The position numbers and the translations under genes are program-made. Below the pieces are notes generated by a model. That model was not told the DNA's origin, searched no databases, and saw only the letters and a program-made list of their open reading frames with translations. This document shows positions 36,949 through 47,235 of a DNA stretch of 64,000 nt, one piece after another. The stretch spans positions 1-64,000 of the forward strand of contig JAMKCH010056823.1 in assembly GCA_023653785.1 (NCBI GenBank), given 5' to 3'. The DNA comes from Ophioderma brevispina. Lineage: Eukaryota; Echinodermata; Ophiuroidea; Amphilepidida; Ophiodermatidae. The first letter of the stretch is position 1, and each line of letters starts with the position of its first letter.

Positions 36949-39223
36949 CTAAATAAAGACAACCACATCAAATTCATAGTCTTAGCTTCAAAACATAACT
37001 GCAAAATCACAGGAAAGTAAACTTACTAGATCTCCTGGTAAGATGACATTATGGCCCATCCTTAGATTACTTTGACCTGGTCATGACCTTTAACATCATT
37101 CACATAAAGGAACTCCCTATTGCAACCTTAACCCCAAGTCTGGATATAAAATTGGATTGATTGACCCATATTTATTGTCGAGTTGGGGGGGGGGTGTTTT
37201 TTTTAAAAAACAAAAACCAATGGGGGGGGGAAGTTGAAAAATATTGGGGCGAGATGTATTCGAGCCATATTTAAAACTCATAACAAGACCACTAACTATT
37301 GGCAAAATCATCCAATTTATCATTATTAGGTTTTTGGATCCATATTTTGCCACACTTGCGCCATACAAGCTAATAATGGTTGAAATCGGACTTTTCTTCG
37401 AAAGACTGAAAACAACAACCTACCCAAACTGGAACACACGCATACAAAAAAACTACTGCAAACTGGAACACACATACAACAAAAACCTAACCAAACTGGA
37501 ACACACACATACAACAACAACTAACCCAACTGAGAAAACACACACACATACCTACACAAACAGACATGGCACGCTGCGCAAAATCCTCTCCTGCTTTTGA
37601 AGCCAGGGAGATAAAACGTACTACACAACGTACTATCAACGTGGATACTTGATATGTTTTGCTAACTTCAAGGCAGTATGACTACAAACACTGCCTTAAA
37701 ACCTTGCACATTGTGATCAGATATTTTGTTAAAGAGCTTTAAATATTAATTCACAAAGCAATATCTTTGCAAGCTATTGAGACGTAGGGTGGCGCCTTTC
37801 TTGGCAGACTGCATTTCATATGTTCCTGTGTGAGCGGCCATGAACTTTTTCAATTATAGGAGGAATTTTATGACGTAACGTGAGGGGTTTCTTTTTTTTC
37901 TGTGCAGTGTTGATTACTTGTTGCGCGAACAGGATACCTATCTTGATAATTCGCTATTGTCAAATAATTAATTTCTCACTATGCCGTGAAAGGTATGAAT
38001 AACATTTCCAATTACCGGAAATTAATCAGATTTTCCATCAAAACGAAGAAGAGGCGATTTTAAGTACTTAGTAAGCTTGGCTAACAGTGAATTTTTTTGT
38101 GTACTTATTTCTTTCTACATGTATGTACTTCAGTAGAATGTCAGAAAATGAGATCCTAGTATTTCAGGAGGGTATCAGTGATTCGTATAGTATGTATGTG
38201 GGGACCTCGCAGACAATTTTCGGATCATTATACCACCAAAGTAGAGGGCCGTAGTGTTTGTGCTATGCCCTTGAAGAATTAAATCCATTGTCCATTGCTA
38301 TATGGTGGAGGAATTTATGTTTTAACCCCAAAAATAATCTACAAAAGTTTTACTGTTTTGGTATTATTTGATATCCAGGAATAACATAGTACGGACACTT
38401 AGTCCAGTAATTTGAAAGGATATTACTTAGAATTTTTGAACACTGATGTTTCTTCCTTTTCTGTCAATTTTTTCAGTTGGAAAAAAAATGACGAATTCTA
38501 CAGACGTAACCTTCACTTTTAAGATATTTCTTGGCATATTTCAAATATTTGGACTTCTCTCGATGACTCACTGACAGTGTCTTTAAATAAATAACAAAAT
38601 GTCATAATAAACATTGTAACTAACGTGTAACAAGTTGCCACCGTTTTTTTTTAAAATCCAATGGTTTGTGAAATTGCACCCACATGTAACCTTGAGATAT
38701 TGTATTTAATATCTATCGAACTACACCCGCAGATAGGGCAAATAATACTTTTCTTATATGTTGAAACGGCTTACGTGATGATCATGTTGGTGTAATTTTA
38801 CACATTCTGTCTGACCCTTTTCACATGTTGACTACTGTGAAAAACCTTGCCTCTATTCCAATATGCTTTCCAGTTGGTAGATTTTCTGGATGTTGTTTGA
38901 TGTTTTATTCAAATGTGCAAATACTACAAAATTTTCCTTGTTTAAAAACCTTTTGGTTTATTTGGGATGTTCTTTTGTTGAGAGATCAGGGATGACAAAA
39001 TAGCGATGCCTATGTGATCCATGATTCCACTATATGAGCCACCGCGGCATTGATGCTTTCGTTTTTGAATAGCCCAGTTTACAGAAACTGGTTGTCTTTT
39101 CTAACTCTTTCATAATTTTAAAAGTCAAATGTCCTAACATTGGGAACATGGCTTTGCATATCTGTCCATAAAGTATTCTACTTTATTAAAAATGTATCTT
39201 TAAAAGGTAACTTCCTGTTGTTG
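36949..39223 (-). other. Second intron of the Popeye gene
   Basis: Together with the region to 39560 this is intron sequence between the middle and last exons. It holds G-runs at 37186-37195 and near 37224-37231 and the minisatellite at 37423-37550. I see no further exon: IK at the end of the middle exon joins directly to VTV in the last exon. Confidence 0.6.
37423..37550. repeat. Minisatellite of aaactggaacacac-type units
   Basis: About four imperfect units of ~30-35 bp start with (a)aactg(g)aacacac and are followed by CA- and CAA-rich spacers. The run ends in a short CA repeat. It lies inside the second Popeye intron. Confidence 0.7.
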
Positions 39224-39412
39224 ACGTAGTTCACTCGATCGAAGACTCATACAAATACGAGTGCCATCTGGATAAAAGCTACGGATTATAACACGCATAA
39301 GCATTAAAAGGTTTTCGATCCCTTCCCACCGGCTCCACCTGAATGAAGTAGCTCGTTCGTGTTTTGTGGCTGCTTGCCATTCGGGGAATCCAAAAACTGA
39401 CCGGGATAAATA
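39224..39412 (-). pseudogene. Truncated tandem copy of the Popeye middle exon
   Basis: The stretch repeats 39450-39636 in the same orientation at a period of about 226 bp, covering the second half of the exon (HIYPGQFLDSP to about 39339) and some 115 bp of downstream intron. Homology stops inside the exon: sequence upstream of HIY is unrelated, so this copy has no acceptor or MRVEAGGSFL part. The donor region is also altered (CAG/GTGGAG instead of AAG/GTGAGC). It lies 3' of the intact exon within the same intron and is probably not spliced. It may be a real small tandem duplication or an assembly stutter. Confidence 0.7.
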
Positions 39413-39560
39413 TGATTAAAAATGGAAAAACTTCGCACGGTTTGTTTTGAAGTAGTTCACTCGACAGCGATCACACAAATACGAGTGCCATATGGATAAA
39501 AGCTACTATTATAACACGCATAAGCGTTAAAAGGTTTTCGATCCCTTCCCCCCGGCTCAC

Positions 39561-39667
39561 CTTGATGAGTGCTCGTTCGTGTTTTGTGGCTGCTTGCCAT
39601 TCCGGGAATCCAAAAACTGACCGGTATAAATATGATGTAGAAACGAACCTCCAGCCTCCACACGCAT
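39561..39667 (-). CDS. Popeye domain-containing protein, middle exon
   Basis: This exon encodes the centre of the Popeye domain, about 36 residues beginning MRVEAGGSFLHHIY and continuing through QFLDSPEW to KHERALIK. FLDSPEW matches the family's phosphate-binding-cassette-like motif, whose Asp contacts cAMP in characterised members. It follows directly on LALLVAGR of the upstream exon 12.5 kb away. The acceptor is ...ttacaaaag at 39668-39669 and the donor is AAG/GTGAGC at 39560. One base is missing in the DSPEW codons (near 39603-39605): the partial duplicate at 39339-39412 has a different base missing at the same place, so both can be reconciled to the same motif. The upstream exon ends two bases into a codon, while this exon appears to start in phase 0. 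One more lost base at the acceptor would resolve that. Exon 3 follows in phase 0. Confidence 0.85.
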
Positions 39668-40106
39668 CTTTTGTAACACAGCAAACAGAGAGAATTACAG
39701 TGGTTACTTGTGCTAATTCATTTTGGAAACATCTAATGTGCTCGTATATGGATTGTCAGTTAGCTGGGAAAGCTAGTTAATTGAGCATGCGAATAATCTA
39801 TCACAAGAAGTGCAATTACAGGAAAAGCAGCCTAGACAGTTAAGTTAAAGCACGTTTTAAAGTCTTCGCAAAGTACTTCTGTCATTTCTAGGCCACAAAA
39901 CCGTGCCGAATCAAAATTAGAGGTGCCACTTTTTCCTTGAGCATTTTGAGATGGGAGGGGCAGTATTGCATTGGGACAATGTTCGAAGTCCGTCCCACTT
40001 AGTACAAAGGTGTAGGTTTGCCATATCTAGGACATTAACTTTACCTCCGAAGTATTGGAGATGGTTTAAATGTATTCTGGGTAAAACTATAGAATTAACA
40101 GATTGG

Positions 40107-40550
40107 GAGAGCGTGTGGCCCCCTGGTTAGGGTATTCGCATTTGGTGCTAAAGGTCACCGGTTCAACTCCCGGCGGGACCACTTGCAGGGATTTAATCGG
40201 GTTCTAAATTCTGGTTTTATTCTGTACAAGAGCTTTTCATTGAAATTGGAATTCGCTCTCCCATTGGTTCAGTTGGACTTGGGCAAATGAACCATGATAA
40301 TACCCCGTCCTTCGGAGGGGACATTAAGCCGTCGGTCCTATGTACAGAGAGTTATACCTGTGCATGCACATCATCATAATCAGTGTCGAAAAGAGTAGGG
40401 TGGTTATCCCTGGCTGTCCCAATTCCGTCCCGGTAAAATGGACCCCAATGGAAATAAGCTTCCTGTCGAGGCTTTCTTGGACTATCCAGGACATTGTCCG
40501 AATAAATCAAATCAAGATTCTGTTCAAAATAGTCTCAAATACTTCATGAT
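40107..40550 (+). repeat. tRNA-derived SINE 1
   Basis: The head has an A box tggccccctggttaggg (40116-40132) and a B box ggttcaactcc (40160-40170), followed by cggcgggaccact, as in a tRNA-derived promoter. The body contains cgtccttcggagggga and cattaagccgtcggtcc (40307-40338), a module I associate with SINEs of marine animals. It lies in Popeye intron 1, opposite to the gene. Not a functional tRNA gene. Confidence 0.75.
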
Positions 40551-40616
40551 GATATGGTAATGTGAAATATATTTATGCATTCATGCATTTTGTTTGATAT
40601 TCTTATGCATAATTAA

Positions 40617-41146
40617 AGAGACACAGGCACATTTGAAAAATAGTGCGCCCTCAAGATTTTTCAAAATCGATATTTTTGCATGGTTGTAGGGATTTTATAT
40701 ACAAAAGCCCTCACCCTAAATGATTAAGACCAAATCAGCTTCCTTATGGGTAAACAGAACGATTTTATAATTTAACGTCGCCGGCGACGTTAAATCTAGC
40801 AGACGACGAAAATGGCGTTTAACACAAGAACACGCACGCCGTATACATGTTTCCCACGCTATGCACACTGTTTGATCGGTCTATAACCTTTGTGGTTTTA
40901 ATATCAGTGAGTACGAGTCAAAAATATTCATATAATATACACATTTGTTGACTAAAGTTATGGAAAACTTAAAAGTTGGCCTACAAATTACCTGGATGTC
41001 TTTATCCTCATATCAATGTCCCTATCTGTTTTGGGGTATGTTATTTTTATGTGTAAAATATATCTCTGTTCTTCCAATGGCCTATACTATCATTTGAGAG
41101 CAAATTTAAGAAATTTCATATTTTGTGAAAATGTGCCAGTGCCGCT
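40617..41146. mobile_element. 530-bp TTAA element with a nested ~270-bp insertion
   Basis: TTAA at 40613-40616 and 41147-41150. Ends AGAGACACAGGCACATTTGA and, inverted at right, AGCGGCACTGGCACATTTTC. Compared in opposite orientation with 26221-26482, the two match at both sides, but this copy has ~270 bp extra between cttatgggt (about 40757) and tccctatctg (about 41020). The extra part starts near a perfect 24-bp palindrome at 40771-40794 centred on GCCGGC. Confidence 0.8.
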
Positions 41147-42974
41147 TTAAGAGGGAAATGTGGATAACTCGCAGACTCTCCCTATGGGGGCCGGGATAAG
41201 TTTTCTATACTTTGAAATAATTACCATAAATCAAATATTGTGCTCACATTCCCGTTCGAAAAAAAAAATATTGAAACAAATTTATCACTATCAAATTTTT
41301 GACCCCATGATGGACTTGAACAGTTTTGCCCTATCGTGCAAACACAAAAGGTCGTAAATATAGCAAACGATGTCCAATTCAATCCATGGGACAAGATGGA
41401 CATCTTTTGACCTCATATAGAATATTTACAAATTCTATCTTTGTTAGTTCGCCCTTCCCTATCTCAAAATACTCAAGGATGACAAGGTATCTACGAGATT
41501 TGAAATTATCAGGTCAGATTTGCTTAGAAACCATCAAAGTTTTCTGCAAACCCTTACGCAAGGTCATATGGGCCCACAATTGCACTGCTTATAAGAAAAG
41601 ACTATACTACATCATAGTGGTTTTAGTTTTAGATTATCTCTGCCCAAAAGCTTTAAATAAACTGTCATGTAAGCTCTTTCAAAATGGCCGCCAATAATCT
41701 GATTACGCAAGCTAGTTACTGCCCTCATAGGACTAAATGTTTCAATAAGAAGAAAACCATTAACAAACACAATTAGAATTTCTTCAATGCATCATTTCAT
41801 TTTTAAATATTAAAATTTTCTTATTCAACAAAATGTAATAATAAATAGGTTGTATAAGCTACTTGAGTTGACTACAAAATTCAAGTTAATGCAATCTTCA
41901 TTTGCTAATGGCATAAAGTTATATAAAAGTATGGTCGGTTACTTTTAGTTATTCAAGCACGAACAACAAATCGTTGACTTTAGAAATAACAAATACTCAA
42001 AAATGTTTCATCATCCTAAAAAAATTTAAATATTTTCTATAACCAGCATTAACCCATTGCTCCTATGTTTGTTTGAGGTACACACCCTTTTAATAGCCCA
42101 GCGTTGTGTCGCTACCTATCATTAGCATAACCAGACGCTATGACATTCACGGAATGCCTGATCGACCAAGTTCACTCATAGTATCAAATATATCCTAGGG
42201 TGCCCAAGCAACCAGCTTGCCGGATATATATCACTGAAAAATTTGACCTATTAAAGTTGTCAACATTCACATTTTAGAAAAAAATCGTGCTAACTAGTAC
42301 AGTGAGCCAAACTTCTTCGTAAAATATACTCATTGAATGCAAAATTAATCTAACTGGCTGAACCCATTGATACAAACTTTCAAACTTTTAAGGTTCTTTA
42401 TAATTCTTTTTAACCTTTAAGATAGTTTACCTCTTCATGAACTTCAAATTTTATCACTTTATTCGGCTTTTGTCGTGCATCTGTCCTGAATGTAAGTGCT
42501 GCGTCTATACACTGCTAATGTCATAATTCTCCTTAAATGGACCATTATGACTATCTTACAGTTACTTAAGCACAGAATCCTTCTTCGTGATTGCAGTAGA
42601 TAAGGATTAAAACACTAGTCCAATATTTTGGTTCCCGTCTATTGCCTATTCTATTATCCTTCCGGTGCCCATTATTGAAAATGCAGCATTCTCTTTGATC
42701 AGTTACTGCCCATTATTCTGTAATGCGTCCTAAGGCTTTCTTTATATATCAAGATTTTTTAGGTTAGAAATAAAGGGTTTGTAGTATTATCTATGGGCAG
42801 TATCGTCACAGCGGTAAAACTTTAAAATAATGGGTGAAGCTCCTTCTTGCCCATTATTTTAAGTTTTTCTTCCGACCACGGACACATTATTCGCCCCTAA
42901 ACAATACTGCAATCACCCTTTATATATTCTTTTTGATTACCCCACTCACTATTGTGGACCTAATATGGACTTCG

Positions 42975-43364
42975 GAAGTGGCGTGGTCTAGCGGTTAGAA
43001 AGCTTACCTCTGGAGCAAGGGTCACTCGGATCGATCTCAGTGTGACCATTGCTGATTTATTCGGAACTCCATTTGGGATTTGATGTGTTATAACAGTATT
43101 GATTAAGAACCCTGAATGCCACTTTCTCCATGGTTGCCATTTGAAAAAAAAGGCAAATGAACCAGAAATCTTGCACATACTACCCATCCGTTGTGTTTCG
43201 TGTAGTGTGTTTGAGATGTTGCAATACTATGGCGCTGTTTAAGCTTGCTTCTCTCCAGTGCATTTGTTCTGTCTAGTAATTATTAAGTTGTAAGTCTCTA
43301 GCATGTGGCCTACAGCCACGATTTGAGATTAAAATAACCTTGATTATTATTATTATTTTAATAT
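42975..43364 (+). repeat. tRNA-derived SINE 2
   Basis: A box tggtctagcggttagaa (42984-43000); B box ggatcgatctc (43028-43038), slightly off consensus. The 3' end is gatttgagattaaaataacc followed by a (TTA)n tail (43347-43363). Unrelated body to SINE 1 and SINE 3. Not a functional tRNA. Confidence 0.7.
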
Positions 43365-44524
43365 GTAGAGATATACATTTTCATACACTCTCCCTTTCTT
43401 AAACAACATGATTGAAAAGTTCACCTCCAACAGAGGTAAATTCGTACAATTTACTCAGGAAGGGTGGAAAACAGTAAACGTTCACTCGGTATATAGAGCC
43501 ACATCAGTGATCATTCTTATTTAATGATGATTTGATTTGGCCATTTATAGATGATGGACGTTTTGGATTTCCAAAACCTCTTACTGATAGGAAACTGGGA
43601 GAACCAATGTGGAAAACCTTTGAATAAATAAAACTGAAATAGATACATGCATGATACAATAATTATTTTGTAGTCACAATTGCCTGAAATCAATTTCAAA
43701 TGAGTTGTAGGTTTCGTGGTTTAGGTAAAGCGCTCCTCAAGGCCAAAACGGGGAAAACTAACAGTGAGTGCACTAATGTGGTAACTTACTTTTTTGACGA
43801 ATTAAAGGTAATGACACTTACTGAAAATTTTCAAGCGCCGTCTTCTTATGTGTTTTAGGTCGACGTTATTCATAATTATTAATTACTAAGCTCATTTTCA
43901 AATTGGCCGGTCATCTGCAAACTGGTGAAAATAATAGTGCATATCAGCAAACATATGAAAAAATCAAAATTGATGTCACCGGGCCAAGTCTTCGAGATCA
44001 AAACGTTTAGCGTATGTCCCATTTACAAAACGCGACGGCAGACGGCATATTAGGAAAACGACGATTATTCGATTTCATGTAAATGTGTACTTTTACATGT
44101 TTCACACCCACATTGATGAAGTTTTAACATCACAAGGAAAAATAAGTGATTTAATTTTAAATATTCTGCTCCCTTTTAAGGATGTCCACATTTCCTGAAC
44201 ATTATTGAGTATTGAGTGACATATCTGCCAAATGAACTCAGCATACATGACCATCTCACATCTGCCGCTTAGAGGCAGTGAATAGCTGGTAATCACCGAT
44301 GTTTGCCCAAATTAGTGAACGTGGCAGTATTATTTCCTGAAACAATATTCATGGAAAACGCAGAAACGAATGTGTCATTGAGTTGTTGAATTCAATGGCG
44401 TATATCGGCAACTGAGGACATCACGCCAAATGTGTCATTGTATTCAGGCCAGCGCTTATACATCTTATGCCGATGCTCGAGTGCACCATTACAGCTCGAT
44501 ACACTTCAGGAAAGCCAAAGGTAA

Positions 44525-46040
44525 AATATGCACAGGATTTGCTGAAAAGAACTTGTTTGAGCCATTCTCATCCTACTTTCAGCCTGGGGTACATGGTAGC
44601 CATGAACTACATGAACCAAGGTTAAGTGGGGGAGTTTCAAGTGCAATACAAGTCAATCCTAAAACATTTAAAATGAAACCCCTCACATAATTTTGCATGT
44701 TTGCAGCACTTTTTTACTGCCCAAATCTGCGCAATGTCCTATGGTAATTTTAGCCAGTTCTTTTAAAATTGGTATATTTTACTTGCAAATGAAATATTAA
44801 AATGTGATATTGTAAACTTATTTAGTGTATATTAATTATTTTATTTTTATGTAATTAATAATAGATAAAACGTAGAGCGCTGACTGTTGGCAGATTATGC
44901 CAGTGTTTGCAAAAACCTAAAAACCCCATGCTATGAAATAGAGGCAAATAGAAAACATGACCAAATGTACTTATTTGTTTATAAGAAATGTGGCTATGTA
45001 AATGGTATTATGCAGTTACCTTGTGTATCCTCATTTTATAACGTTTTCATCGAAATGTGAAGAGGGCAATATGCCTAAATCAAATGAGATTCATTCAGGA
45101 AGCCTATTTAGTGTCCATTAAGCCAATTTGTTATGAGAAATTATCGTCCTACTTTCAAACCTCTAAGGGTACAGGGTATGCACGAACTTACAGGAAACAA
45201 GGTCAAGTTTGGGACTTTCAAATGAGCATACAAGTGCAATACTAAACTATATAAATGCAGACCCATCACAGTAATTGTGATTTTTTCAGCAATTTTTACT
45301 GCGCAAATCTGTCAATGTCCTTGGTATTTTAGCCAGTTTTTTATAGTGATATATTTTTAATAATAAAATAAGATAATAAAATTAAAAATATTTTGCAAAT
45401 TTTTAAATTTGTGATTTTTTCTATAATTAATAATAGATGAACGTAGACGTGACTGTTGGGACAAGTTATTGCCAGTTGTTTGCAAACAACCTAAACATCA
45501 TGCTATGAAATAGAGGAAACGGATAGCGCAGAACTTTCATGATTCAAGTTCGTGAGTTCGAGCCCCGCTGATGTCAAACGTGTTTGTTGTGTCCTGGGCA
45601 AGAGACCCTAGTCTCAATTGACTCGTTCACCCAAGCGAATATGGGGAGCTGTTAGGGGGAAATATTAACAATCTAAGTAGGATAGGTTTGAGCGCCCGAA
45701 AAGCAGCCCCCCTAGATGAAATGAATGATTCATGAGTCTCCTAGTAAAAGCGGATAAATGTAAAGCCGGCTATGATACTGAATGGTGATAAGGCGCTATT
45801 TAAATCTGCACATTTATTTTTTATTTAGAAAACATCACAAAAACGGCCATTATTTATAGGAAAAAATGTATTATTTGTTTACAGAAAATCGTGGCTATGG
45901 TAAATGATATATAATTTATTACGTTACCTTGTTATCCTCATTTTATAAGTTTTCATTGAAATGAATGAGCGGAAAATATGCCTAAATCAAAAATGGATTC
46001 ATTCGGGAAAAGTTGGCTGTCCATTAAAAAAAAATGTTTT
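44525..46040. repeat. Tandem duplication with ~0.55-0.6-kb units, third unit partial
   Basis: Unit 1 about 44525-45067, unit 2 about 45068-45975, unit 3 partial from 45976. Shared order: aatatgc(c)taaatcaaa, tcctactttca, tgc(a)aatct..caatgtcc, taattaataatagat, gactgttgg, catgctatgaaatagagg, ttatcctcattttataa. Unit 2 is longer because SINE 3 sits in it. Confidence 0.75.
45516..45826 (+). repeat. tRNA-derived SINE 3 inserted in a tandem unit
   Basis: B box gttcgagcccc (45556-45566), then a body with tgtcctgggcaagagacc and tttgagcgcccgaaaagcag, and a tail ggcgctatttaaatctgc. This arrangement resembles sea-urchin-type SINEs with a LINE-like GCGCTATATAAAT end (from memory). Tandem unit 1 has the uninterrupted site gaaatagaggcaaatagaaaac (44935-44955, split here by the insertion), which defines the ends. 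Confidence 0.75.
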
Positions 46041-47171
46041 AGTTGCCCATTGAAGCAATTGGGACCCAAAATAGAGAACACCTTCCTGAATGAATTTACT
46101 GAATCCAGTGATTTTTTTGCGGGTCAATCTTTTCAGTTATGTAAAGAAACCAACAAGGTCTGAAACACGTTAAAACTTACAGAATTGTATTCGTTATGTT
46201 AACAAGCGAGCCAAGTTATACATGGACGTCAGTTTCGTGTGCTGGACACTTCAGAAAGGGATTCCGTGTCAGTTCAAATGTATTAACAAACGGCAACGTT
46301 GAAATTCAAGATGGCGATATCTCATGATTGCAGACGACAGCGTAGAACTATCAATCGAAAATGCCACCCTTTGCCGGCAACTAGATTAGAGCAATTCGGT
46401 TATTTTTGTTTTGTTTGATGATTCCTCTACATTTTGTAAGGTCAGATTAATGTGAAAGCTGTCCACATCACTATATCAGGAGACCAATGCCGCCTTAATG
46501 GAATCAGATCAGGAGCAGACGATTAAATGTGTAGTCAGGGCTCGTGAGTCGACTTTACTTCCTCGCTGAGCAGGGCGCTCTTTATGTTTGATGTAGCTCG
46601 TTGATTGGTTTACCATGAACACCCTCCCCAGACAAACTTTGAATTCAACAACCTGTAGACTGTATTCATAAAGAAAATGTGGTCGGTTAGGGAAACGCCC
46701 CTAAGATTGTTTGCCTTGGTGTTAATAGTTTCAGATGCTCCCTTTTTACCAACACAGATAAAAAAATCTGGCAAAAGATTCCCAAGTTATTAGGAAACCA
46801 AAGTAGAATTTTAGGATTCTGTTATATAGCCATGAACAGACAAGGTTTTTCAAACCATGAAAGTGTAACATTGCTACATAACTTTACAGTTCACTGAAGT
46901 AAAGCTGAATCGAAGCCCATGCATATACGTATTGATTGTAATCCATGTTATATAGCACTTATGCTATCGAATTCGTAATGGTTTGCCATAACCTTTCTGG
47001 TCACGATAAGTATTTATCTAAACATGCATATTTTAATTGTTTGACGTAAATTTAGAATCTGTTTGGCACATTATTTATCCCCTGTAACGCATATCATATT
47101 AGTTAACGTCTGAAACTATGCCAATGTTTATCATAATTGTACAGTCAGTTTAAAGGTACGATCTTTTGATC

Positions 47172-47235
47172 TACAGAGAAGATCCAGAAAACAACAACAA
47201 CAACAGCAGCAGTAACACCACCACCAACAACAGAC
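47172..47235. repeat. CAA/CAG/CCA trinucleotide-rich tract
   Basis: aacaacaacaacaac, agcagcag and accaccacc follow one another within ~60 bp. Intronic; no coding frame supported. Confidence 0.7.

Noticed and set aside
40107..40180. tRNA gene candidate
   Set aside because: A and B boxes are present, but no complete cloverleaf can be drawn and a SINE body follows. The same holds for 42975 and 45516.
41326..41697. 123-codon plus-strand open frame, among the longest in the window
   Set aside because: No domain motif, no splice context and ordinary AT-rich composition; it lies in Popeye intron 1 on the opposite strand.
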